From VGSG01 sp040756375 (GTDB lineage: Bacteria > Desulfobacterota > Desulfomonilia > Desulfomonilales > Desulfomonilaceae), in assembly GCA_040756375.1 (NCBI GenBank), contig JBFLZC010000002.1, positions 310,001 to 374,000 of the forward strand: DNA of 64,000 nucleotides. The letters run 5' to 3'. Below are positions 56,908-64,000 of this stretch, piece by piece; positions within the stretch are counted from its first letter, which is position 1; each line of letters begins with the position of its first letter. The position numbers and the translations under genes were made by a program. The notes beneath the pieces were generated by a model, which saw only the letters and a list, made by a program, of their open reading frames with translations, was not told the origin of the DNA and did not search any database.

Positions 56908-59472
56908 ATGGCAGAGCGCATGTCTGATGACGCATTCGGAAACCGGTTGATGCGACAGGACCACGTGCAGACGCTCGAAGCAAAGCTCCGATGGGAACTG
57001 GAGAGCCGGACATTTGTTATCAGCATTCTGACGCTTCTGAACGAGCAGCTCGTGGAGATCGATGTTGTCAGGAAAATTTTTACCCTGGTAAGAGAATTCG
57101 CCGGCTTTGAAGCCGTGGGCATCCGCATGCGTCAAGATGGGGATTTTCCGTACCTTTTCACGGACGGTCTGTCCAGTGATTTCATCGAGGCAGAAAACTC
57201 GTTGTGCGCCCGTACGAAATCCGGCGAAATTATATGCAATTCCGATGGACGTCCGGTTCTGGAGTGCATATGCGGCCAAGTAATTAGGGGAGAGACCGAC
57301 TCGTCCTTGCCCTTCTTTACGGCTTCGGGAAGCTTCTGGACTAACAGCCGGTCAAAACTTCTGGCTTCACGTCACGGGAGCCGATTCGAACGCGGAGTCA
57401 GAAAGCGATTTAATTCTGCCGGATACGAATCTGTGGCACTCATTCCGTTGCGTTCAAGTCGTGAAGTTGTCGGCATTCTTCAATTCAATGATAAGCGTGA
57501 GAACTGCTTCTCGCCCGAAATGGTGCTCTTCTTTGAATCCATAGGCGGCATCATAGGAAGTGTCTTCGCGCGGTTGCGCGCGGAACATGGCCTGCGCCAG
57601 GCAAGAGACGAGTTGGAAGAGCGTGTGCAGGCGCGTACGGCTGCACTCTCGGCCTTGAATTGCGATCTTGAGAGGGAAATAGAGGAGCGTGAGGCCGCGG
57701 AACAAAAGCTTCTGATGACACAACAGCGCCTGGAGTTGGCGATGGAAGCCTCAAGTATGACCACGTGGGACTGGAATGTCGATACCGATCGGGTTTTTTT
57801 TGATCAGCGTTGGTGCGAGATGATGGGTGTTTCCTCGGAGCAAACCGACGCCAATTTCGATACGTGGCTGAATCGACTGCACCGTGACGATAAACTGCAT
57901 GTCCTCAAAGCCCTGAAGGATCATCTATCACAACCGGATCAATATTTTGAGGCCGAATACCGAGTCCGGACTCCGGCGGGCGATTATAGATGGCTCCTGG
58001 ACCGTGGCAAGGTTGTCGAATGTGATGAGGATGGTAAGGCATTGAGAATGGCTGGCATTTGTCTCGATATTACCGAGCGGAAACGGATGGAAGAGGAAGT
58101 GCATGAGTCGGCCGAACGGTTTCGGGCTATTTTTGAGAGCGCCAAGGATTGTATTTTTGTTAAGAATTCTTCGCTGCAATACACCGAGGTGAATCCTGCA
58201 TTTATCAAGATGATTGATTTGCGGGAATGGGACGTCGTCGGCAAGACGGACGCTGATCTATATGACACCGATTCGGCCGAAATTCTCCAAGACGTCGATC
58301 ATCGTGTCCTGTCCGGGGAATCAGTCGAACAAGAGCATACGAGGGTTATAGCAAAACTTCGTCGGACATTCCTCGACACCAAGGTTCCTATGAGGAACAA
58401 CCGCGGGGACATCGTCGGCATTGTGGGAATCAGCATGGAGATTACCGATCGAAAACGTACTCAATCCGATCCTCCCGTCGGCAAGTCCGATTCTGCGTCT
58501 CCCGCGATGCGCTCGACACTGAGCGCAGCCCGTTTGGCTGCCGAAACGGATGCCATCGTTTTGTTAATGGGGGAGAGCGGAGCCGGAAAGGACCACATAG
58601 CTCGCTACATCCACGATCACTCCAAGCGAGCAAACGGACCTTTCTTTTCGATCAATTGTGCGGCTGTTTCTCCGGAACTGGCGGAATCGGAGCTTTTCGG
58701 TTATGAATCAGGTGCCTTTACCGGGTCCAAAGGGCCAAAGCGAGGACTGCTGGAGTTGGCTGAGGGCGGAACAATCTTGCTCAATGAGATCGGGGAGCTA
58801 TCCTTGCCGCTTCAGGCCAAGCTGCTCACTTTTCTCGATACTCGCCAATTTACCCGAGTTGGTGGAGTGAAGCTTTTCAAGGTAAATGCCAGGCTGATTG
58901 CAGCGACCAACCGAGACCTAGAAAAGGAGGTGAAGCTCAATCATTTTCGCGAAGATCTTTTCTATAGGTTGAACGTCTTTATGATAGAGGTCCCTCCTCT
59001 CAGACGCCGAACGGAGGATATCCCTCACTTGGTCGGCAGTCTTCTGCAGGAGCTTTCTTCTAAGCTGGGATTGGATTCTGCGCCTCACATGGATCCTCCG
59101 GTGTTGAAGGCTCTCGCCGAATACCAGTGGCCCGGAAACGTCAGGGAGCTTCGAAACGTCTTGGAGCGTGCCCTGATTCTTTGTGACAAGAAACGTATCA
59201 CCATGAGCGAACTTGCGATTAATAACAGGACCAGGTTGAGAGATACAAGCCAATCCTGGTCTGTAACTATAAGCTTTCCCGAGAATGAGACGATAAACGA
59301 TGTGAGCATGAATTTGAAACGCGCCCTTGTCGTGGAAGCACTCCACCGGACCGGAGGGAGCCGAAAACGAGCTGCAGACCTTCTCGGAATCAGTCCCGAT
59401 TCGCTGAAACACTACATGCAGATTTTTGACCTGTACACGATCCACCCTGTGCCATCCCGGCAAACAGTATGA
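56908..59472 (+). CDS. Sigma-54 activator with GAF and two PAS domains
   Basis: The 854-residue cytoplasmic regulator has a GAF-like sensor (about 40-225, with FAGFEAVGIRMRQDG), a coiled coil, two PAS domains (about 270-390 and 395-515), a sigma-54 AAA+ domain and a Fis-type helix-turn-helix (SRKRAADLLGISPDSLKHYM). Walker A is GESGAGKD (555-562), the contact loop is GAFTGS instead of GAFTGA, and Walker B has Asn626 for Asp (LLNEIGE). ATG follows GGAGG. It lies just upstream of a sigma-54 promoter that serves the next operon, its likely target. Confidence 0.88.
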   Translation: MAERMSDDAFGNRLMRQDHVQTLEAKLRWELESRTFVISILTLLNEQLVEIDVVRKIFTLVREFAGFEAVGIRMRQDGDFPYLFTDGLSSDFIEAENSLCARTKSGEIICNSDGRPVLECICGQVIRGETDSSLPFFTASGSFWTNSRSKLLASRHGSRFERGVRKRFNSAGYESVALIPLRSSREVVGILQFNDKRENCFSPEMVLFFESIGGIIGSVFARLRAEHGLRQARDELEERVQARTAALSALNCDLEREIEEREAAEQKLLMTQQRLELAMEASSMTTWDWNVDTDRVFFDQRWCEMMGVSSEQTDANFDTWLNRLHRDDKLHVLKALKDHLSQPDQYFEAEYRVRTPAGDYRWLLDRGKVVECDEDGKALRMAGICLDITERKRMEEEVHESAERFRAIFESAKDCIFVKNSSLQYTEVNPAFIKMIDLREWDVVGKTDADLYDTDSAEILQDVDHRVLSGESVEQEHTRVIAKLRRTFLDTKVPMRNNRGDIVGIVGISMEITDRKRTQSDPPVGKSDSASPAMRSTLSAARLAAETDAIVLLMGESGAGKDHIARYIHDHSKRANGPFFSINCAAVSPELAESELFGYESGAFTGSKGPKRGLLELAEGGTILLNEIGELSLPLQAKLLTFLDTRQFTRVGGVKLFKVNARLIAATNRDLEKEVKLNHFREDLFYRLNVFMIEVPPLRRRTEDIPHLVGSLLQELSSKLGLDSAPHMDPPVLKALAEYQWPGNVRELRNVLERALILCDKKRITMSELAINNRTRLRDTSQSWSVTISFPENETINDVSMNLKRALVVEALHRTGGSRKRAADLLGISPDSLKHYMQIFDLYTIHPVPSRQTV

Positions 59473-59480
59473 ATTCCTGA

Positions 59481-59580
59481 GGGGAGGAAAATTTTCCCTC
59501 GTCCCAGGGAAAAACTCCCCGGAAATAATGCCTAACTAGATGGAATTACTATAGCCGATTGAAACGGGGAAAATTTACCC
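59481..59580. promoter_or_regulatory. Three similar palindromes, candidate sigma-54 enhancer sites
   Basis: Three related near-palindromes lie in a row: GGGGAGGAAAATTTTCCCTC (59481-59500), CCAGGGAAAAACTCCCCGG (59504-59522) and CGGGGAAAATTTACCC (59565-59580). The shared core is GGGGAAAA-w-TTxCCC. They lie about 90-190 bases upstream of the -24 element, the usual distance for activator binding. Confidence 0.65.
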
Positions 59581-59669
59581 AAGGTATCTGCCCTCTCGAA
59601 ATTGCTTCACCCGCGCGTACGCGCCAATATTATTCCCTAATCTCCACCACTTATAAGTCGCCTAAAAAT

Positions 59670-59685
59670 TGGCACAACTCCTGCA
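59670..59685 (+). promoter_or_regulatory. Sigma-54 (-24/-12) promoter
   Basis: TGGCACAACTCCTGCA has GG and GC separated by exactly 10 bases and agrees with TGGCAC-N5-TTGCA except for one base. It lies 323 bases before the cytochrome b gene, with the sigma-54 activator gene immediately upstream. Confidence 0.75.
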
Positions 59686-59765
59686 TCGAGCTGGTCAGGA
59701 GTCACGAGGCAGCCTTCAACGTCCACGAAAGGACAGAACCAGACACAAGATCAGTATCGGTAGCT

Positions 59766-59870
59766 ATGCGATCCGTGACTTCGGCGGGTGTAGGTAGGAA
59801 AGGAGGAATGGCAGGAGCAATTGTCGTAGTGATCATAACTGTCGTGGTTGCGGGCATGGCCTCACCATGA
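59766..59870 (+). CDS. Possible 34-residue single-span membrane peptide
   Basis: A short frame encodes a basic N-terminus (RSVTSAGVGRKGG) and one hydrophobic span (AGAIVVVIITVVVAGMASP). It lies in the leader between the sigma-54 promoter and the cytochrome b gene. A strong AAAGGAGG lies inside it, one base before an internal ATG, which is too close for good initiation. It could be a small subunit of the membrane complex or a chance frame. Confidence 0.3.
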   Translation: MRSVTSAGVGRKGGMAGAIVVVIITVVVAGMASP

Positions 59871-60007
59871 TTCCGGGTGACTGCTGCCTCACCAGTCCAT
59901 AGTGACGTGGCAGCCACCCAATGTCCCAACAAGCGCAGTAAATCCGGTGAAAACCTTTGCAACCGAATAATAAGCGTCCCCTCGCGAGGACGCTAAGGAG
60001 TACCCCT

Positions 60008-60715
60008 ATGTCTGCAGCTCAAGTATTCATCGGCGTGATTCTTCCGTATGTAACCGTCGTAGTCTTCGTTGTGGGCATTGTGTATCGCATCAAGAAGTGG
60101 AACAAAGCCCCGGCCGGGAAGATGACCCTCTTTTCAGCTCCCGCTACTCCTTCAGAGAAGTGGAAACAAATTCTGAAGGAAGTGCTGGTTTTCAAACAAC
60201 TTTTCGACGGCAACAAATCCCTCTGGGCCGGGACCTGGATCTTTCATGCTGCTCTTGCCTTGATTATTGTCGGGCACAGCAGAGTGGTTACGGACTTTCC
60301 TTTGCTGTGGGCGGCGCTGGGGATGAGCAATGCCAACGTGGACACCATGTCGAACGTCGTTGGCGGGGCCGCGGGAGTGATCGTGCTCGCAATGGGCATG
60401 TATCTGCTGGTCAGGAGACTGGTGGTATCGCGTGTCGCGGAAATCTCGGACACTGACGACTACGTCTGTTTGGGCCTGATTCTGGCTATCGTTATCAGTG
60501 GCGACATCTTGCGATTTGGTCCGCATTTTGACTTGAATCTCAGCCGACAGTATTTCGCGGGCCTGCTCACTTTCCAAGGGGGACCGGTGCCGTCGAATCC
60601 TTGGTTCCTGCTTCACCTCTTCCTGGGTCAGATTCTGATTATGTATGTTCCGTTCAGCAAGTTCCTGCATATCCCAGGAATCTTCTACAGCAAGTCCTTG
60701 ATTTATCAGCGATAG
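60008..60715 (+). CDS. NarI/DsrM-type membrane cytochrome b subunit
   Basis: The 235-residue protein has five transmembrane segments (around 6-26, 76-98, 118-138, 155-173 and 198-220) and histidines suited to heme b ligation (FHAALALIIVGHSRVV; LLHLFLG; KFLHIPG). It matches the respiratory nitrate reductase gamma/DsrM/TmcC group that exchanges electrons with menaquinone. ATG 60008 follows AAGGAG. The HdrD/DsrK-like partner is encoded 53 bases downstream. Confidence 0.87.
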   Translation: MSAAQVFIGVILPYVTVVVFVVGIVYRIKKWNKAPAGKMTLFSAPATPSEKWKQILKEVLVFKQLFDGNKSLWAGTWIFHAALALIIVGHSRVVTDFPLLWAALGMSNANVDTMSNVVGGAAGVIVLAMGMYLLVRRLVVSRVAEISDTDDYVCLGLILAIVISGDILRFGPHFDLNLSRQYFAGLLTFQGGPVPSNPWFLLHLFLGQILIMYVPFSKFLHIPGIFYSKSLIYQR

Positions 60716-60767
60716 ATAACGCCAGCCCATGGAGCGGCCAGATTCAAGAGCCCAAAAGGAGAAACCA

Positions 60768-62144
60768 ATGATTACCACCAGCAAAAACAACACCCAAGGT
60801 TATGAAATCGGCCAGGCCGAAATGGACAAGGTGGTGGCGGCTGTCAGAGCCATTAAAGATGGTCCTCGGGTCCTGCAACTCTACATGGATCTGTGCGCCA
60901 AATGCGGCACCTGTGCAACCCAGTGTCATGTGGCCGAAGCCGATCCGGAGAAGCGCACGAACCCTGCGGGGCGATCGGACCTCATCCGCAAGATGTTCAA
61001 GGAGGATGGGTCTGTGCTGAGAAAGATCGCCTCCGCGATCTCGGGCAAGGAAGGCGGCCTAATAGATAAGGAGACCGTGGAAGCGTGGGCACGGGACTTC
61101 TACGAATGTTCCGGATGCCGTCGCTGTGCGAAGTTCTGCCCGTTCGGTATCGACAATTCGGTGATCACTCGCAAGGGCCGAGCCATCCTCCATTCGCTCG
61201 GACTGACTCCCACGAGATTGGTGGACACCCAGGAGGTCTCGAACAAGTTCGGAAACGATGAGGGCTTTAACCGGGCGGCATTCATGGATGTTATCAACTT
61301 CTTGGAAGAGGAGTTGGAAGAAGAGCATGGCGTCCCCGTCAAAATCCCCGTGGACAAGGAGGGGGCAGAGGTCCTGTATTGCGGAGCTTCCGCGGATTTC
61401 CAGAATAGCCCGGACACCGTGATGGGATACGCTTCCTTCTTCCATGCTGCCGGGATCAACTGGACCATGAGTTACGAGGCTTGTGATGCGGCAAACATGG
61501 GCCTGTTCACCGGCGACGATCCCCACATGAAGGCAAAGAACAAGGTCCTGCACGACGCCTGCATGAAGCTAGGGGTAAAGAAGCTGGTAATAGGCGAATG
61601 CGGACATGCCTATCGCATCGCCAAATTCATCGGGGGGACGAACTATTGGGGAAAAGACATCCCCTATCAGATCACCAATATTTTCTACCTGGCGGCGGAT
61701 CTGGTGAAAAAGGGCGCGTTCAAGCTCGACAAGAGCCGTAACCCGATACCGGTAACCTACCATGACCCGTGCAACTTTGCTCGGAGCACTGGCCTTACCG
61801 AAGAACCCAGAGAAATCATCCGCGCTTGTGTCGAAGATTTTCGTGAGATGATTCCCAACCGCGACGAGAACTGGTGCTGCGGCGGAGGCGGAGGCTTGGC
61901 CAACCTGGATAGTGCGGAGGGGGTAAAGGCACGAGAAACCTCGTTCCAGGAATACCGCATGAACGTCGGCGGAAAGAAGAAGCTGGAACAGATTCGAGCC
62001 ACAGGCGCCGGCTACGTTGCCGCTCCCTGCGCAAACTGCAAACGTCACATCGATCAACTGATGGAGTACCACAAGATGGACGTGAAGGTCGGAGGAGTCT
62101 TTGACCTGCTCAATCGGGCTCTCGTCCTCAAGAACGGACACTGA
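60768..62144 (+). CDS. HdrD/DsrK-like iron-sulfur oxidoreductase
   Basis: The 458-residue protein has two 4Fe-4S motifs (CAKCGTCATQCH; CSGCRRCAKFCPFG) and CCG domains. The noncubane-cluster pattern appears as HDPCNFARS, NWCCGGGGG and CANCKRH. This is the catalytic half of DsrMK/TmcBC/HdrDE-type complexes, acting on disulfides, DsrC-like proteins or possibly ETF. ATG 60768 follows AAAAGGAG. With the cytochrome b it could link acyl-CoA oxidation to the quinone pool; the actual partner is not visible. Confidence 0.9.
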   Translation: MITTSKNNTQGYEIGQAEMDKVVAAVRAIKDGPRVLQLYMDLCAKCGTCATQCHVAEADPEKRTNPAGRSDLIRKMFKEDGSVLRKIASAISGKEGGLIDKETVEAWARDFYECSGCRRCAKFCPFGIDNSVITRKGRAILHSLGLTPTRLVDTQEVSNKFGNDEGFNRAAFMDVINFLEEELEEEHGVPVKIPVDKEGAEVLYCGASADFQNSPDTVMGYASFFHAAGINWTMSYEACDAANMGLFTGDDPHMKAKNKVLHDACMKLGVKKLVIGECGHAYRIAKFIGGTNYWGKDIPYQITNIFYLAADLVKKGAFKLDKSRNPIPVTYHDPCNFARSTGLTEEPREIIRACVEDFREMIPNRDENWCCGGGGGLANLDSAEGVKARETSFQEYRMNVGGKKKLEQIRATGAGYVAAPCANCKRHIDQLMEYHKMDVKVGGVFDLLNRALVLKNGH

Positions 62145-62232
62145 CGCCACACGAGGCGTCCTCTGCGATTCGAACCGGAAGCGGTAATCTCAAGCAGGCT
62201 GCAGAGCTTGCTGGAACACAGAGGAGGTAAAG

Positions 62233-62904
62233 ATGAAAGCAATCAAAGGAATCGGAATCTGCTCGATCTACAGCCAGCAATGCGACTGGGCACTGGATTA
62301 CGCTCTCTCCCTGGCGAGAAGAACCGAGTCGACACTCAACATCTACCACATTCTGGACTCGCCGTACACCTTTCAGCGGGACACGGTCTACGCGGATCCC
62401 GAGAAAAAGGAGACTACACAGGTTACTCCCGAGCTTCTGGCAGAGAAGGACAGGGAACTGCGTGCGAAATACGAAGAACGGCTCGGCAGCTACCCTAGCG
62501 TGGGGTTCCGGCTTTGCGAAGGCAATCACGAATGGGAGCTGAAGAAGGGCTATCGGCGAGGCGAATACGACATCCTTGTGATGGGATACCCAGAGAAAGG
62601 GGCTATTATCGGAGGCACCACCACTATTGAGAAGCTCGCCCATGGCTTCCACGGACCGGTGGTTCTTGTGGGCCCCGAGCACCCGCATTCTTTCCACGTC
62701 AACAAGAAGGCTGAGGAAATGCTCTACCGGTTGAACATCCCCAAGGACCGGTGGCGTCCCATCGAAGAGTCCCGTGGAGAAGCCAGGCCTGTACAGTTGG
62801 TACCTCGACCAGAGCGACCGGGACGACGCGATTTCGACGCCAAGAAAGTTGCCAAAGGAGTTTTGGCGCAGAAGTGGTTCGCGACCCGTCTCAGGTTCGG
62901 TTGA
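62233..62904 (+). CDS. Universal stress protein (UspA) family
   Basis: The 223-residue protein has the Usp fold: GIGICSIYSQQCDWALDYAL at the start, YDILVMGYPEKGAIIGGTTT and FHGPVVLVGPEH, with a weak ATP-loop G-x2-G-x9-G. The ~60-residue basic tail is longer than in typical Usp proteins. ATG follows GGAGGTAA. It is often found beside DsrK-like genes in this phylum and probably tunes the complex to energy state; that is inference. Confidence 0.85.
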   Translation: MKAIKGIGICSIYSQQCDWALDYALSLARRTESTLNIYHILDSPYTFQRDTVYADPEKKETTQVTPELLAEKDRELRAKYEERLGSYPSVGFRLCEGNHEWELKKGYRRGEYDILVMGYPEKGAIIGGTTTIEKLAHGFHGPVVLVGPEHPHSFHVNKKAEEMLYRLNIPKDRWRPIEESRGEARPVQLVPRPERPGRRDFDAKKVAKGVLAQKWFATRLRFG

Positions 62905-62998
62905 TTGCTGCCGCTCCCTTAGTGTAGACCCGGCAGCCTCCGGGCTATGCCCGAACCGGCTGGGTTCCCAGTACCGGCCTGGGAATCCAGTAATCCCA

Positions 62999-63023
62999 TG
63001 CCCAACCTGAACAAGGTTGGGCA
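62999..63023. terminator. Bidirectional hairpin between convergent genes
   Basis: TGCCCAACCT pairs perfectly with AGGTTGGGCA around a GAACA loop. It lies between the Usp stop and the stop of the minus-strand gene at 63059 and may end both transcripts. No T-tract follows. Confidence 0.5.
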
Positions 63024-63058
63024 CGCCGCGTGCTGCCTTACACTCCCTCCGTCTTGAT

Positions 63059-63997
63059 TTACTCGTCAGAATCACGCTGATCGATTTCGCCGTGTACGAC
63101 CGGCGTCTCAGCAAAATGGGGTGCTAGAGCGATCACTTCTGTTCTTAGGGCGGTTTCGACGCGCATGTCCATGACGTGATGGTCCAAGGATGGGATGCGT
63201 TCTGACCGGCGTCCGGTAGCCTTGAGACATTCAAGCATAATCTCCTGGAACTCCAGGTCGGAGGAATAATCGGTTGAGTAGAGCAGATTCGTTGCCTGTT
63301 CGGCTCGGCCCATGCCGAGCAGGCAGCGCACTCGCTTGACCACGCTGGAGGGGAAATCGTCTGCGAGAATCTCGAAGTACTCCGAGGCCCACGAGCATTT
63401 CCCAGCTTGGACCAGCGTATCGGCAAAAGCATTGAGCATGGGGGGATTGTTTTGAACCAGCGCCGCGAGCCTTCGGATTTCATCGCGCTTGCCCAGCTTT
63501 GCCATCCTGTGGGCGAGCATAAAAAAATGGCTCGGATTTTCGAGCAATGCTGACGGGGTCGCGTTGCGCAAAGCCAGATAGTAGAGGATCTCGTTGTGAT
63601 CCTGCAGAAGATCGAGATCTGCAAACTCGTATCGGTTTGAAATCCCGAGTGCTCTCACATCCTGGATTGTCCGTGCTTCTACGGGCTGAAAGACCTTATG
63701 AATCGTGGCCTGGACTTCAACCGTTTTGTCCCGTAACTCCTTTTGAAAGTAGTCGTTCGGAAACATGAAACTGAAGGCGATCTCCTGTCCCTGAACAGCG
63801 CCGAAAAAGCCTTCTTCAAAGGACGGGAATAAGAGCCCTTGACCGAGCAGCACGTCCCAGAATTTCCCTGAGATGCTGGTGAATGGGATTCCGTCGACAT
63901 AACTGAGTGAATCGAATATCACCCGATCGGTCGGTCCTATGGGATCGCCGGTTTCCCTGAAGAAACTCAGAGCCGAAATGATTTCCTCAACCGGCAT
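63059..63997 (-). CDS. Trigger-factor-like FKBP-type prolyl isomerase domain protein (possibly incomplete at the window edge)
   Basis: The first ~110 residues match the PPIase domain of trigger factor: DRVIFDSLSYVDGIPF, LLGQGLLFPSFEEGFFGAVQ, FMFPNDYFQKELRDKTVEVQ. The remaining ~200 residues are helical with TPR-like character (HRMAKLGKRDEI; LLGMGRAEQATNLLY), unlike the usual trigger-factor C-terminus. An ATG lies at 63997, but the gene may start beyond the window. A folding helper specialised for some client is possible. Confidence 0.6.
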   Translation of the reverse strand: MPVEEIISALSFFRETGDPIGPTDRVIFDSLSYVDGIPFTSISGKFWDVLLGQGLLFPSFEEGFFGAVQGQEIAFSFMFPNDYFQKELRDKTVEVQATIHKVFQPVEARTIQDVRALGISNRYEFADLDLLQDHNEILYYLALRNATPSALLENPSHFFMLAHRMAKLGKRDEIRRLAALVQNNPPMLNAFADTLVQAGKCSWASEYFEILADDFPSSVVKRVRCLLGMGRAEQATNLLYSTDYSSDLEFQEIMLECLKATGRRSERIPSLDHHVMDMRVETALRTEVIALAPHFAETPVVHGEIDQRDSDE

Positions 63998-64000
63998 GTC

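Overview
The window looks like the chromosome of an anaerobic, fatty-acid- or aromatic-acid-oxidising member of the Desulfobacterota (former Deltaproteobacteria), possibly near Desulfomonile or Syntrophobacter. This rests on long beta-oxidation operons, a DsrK/HdrD-type iron-sulfur oxidoreductase beside a NarI/DsrM-type cytochrome b, several sigma-54 activators and a SPASM radical-SAM enzyme. The genus is an inference; no rRNA or intact tRNA gene is present.

Region 1 (0.3-32.6 kb) is a catabolic locus for an unidentified carboxylic acid. On the plus strand (4.4-15.3 kb) lie an FAD oxidoreductase, a complete Liv-type ABC transporter (livHMGF plus binding protein), an acyl-CoA synthetase, a CrtC/AttH-like protein and a second phytoene-desaturase-like FAD enzyme. 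On the minus strand (15.5-32.5 kb) about 16 tightly packed genes encode a TetR regulator, hydroxyacyl-CoA dehydrogenase, enoyl-CoA hydratase, two ordinary thiolases, four thiolase-fold proteins that lack the usual nucleophilic cysteine, four DUF35 Zn-ribbon/OB proteins, two acyl-CoA dehydrogenases, a PP2C-like protein, a PHP protein and a BKACE (beta-keto acid cleavage) enzyme. A further acyl-CoA dehydrogenase and ligase lie at 0.3-3.9 kb. Four copies of TGACTGA-N4-TCAGTCA sit at promoters or gene starts here, including that of the TetR gene. They closely resemble Bacillus FadR operators and imply one regulon.

Region 2 (32.9-56.9 kb) is an accreted genomic island. Three copies of a ~140 bp sequence, each ending in a degraded tRNA-Glu 3' half, lie at 32.9, 47.4 and 55.6 kb. 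Remnants of tyrosine and serine recombinases lie nearby. The cargo is a giant 2,690-residue LEPR/DUF4347/beta-roll surface protein; a periplasmic binding protein translationally coupled to a membrane sigma-54 activator; a frameshifted exported methyltransferase; a ThDP enzyme with a carboxymuconolactone-decarboxylase-like partner; a reverse transcriptase flanked by two nearly identical long hairpins; a membrane protein; a RAYT transposase remnant; a radical-SAM/SPASM enzyme with a Cys-rich small protein (candidate RiPP); and a broken ParE-type toxin-antitoxin pair.

Region 3 (56.9-64 kb) holds a GAF/PAS sigma-54 activator, then an intergenic region with three similar palindromes and a well-spaced -24/-12 promoter, then an operon of cytochrome b, HdrD/DsrK-like protein and universal stress protein. 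This is probably a quinone-linked electron-transfer module. The right edge carries part of a trigger-factor-like protein.
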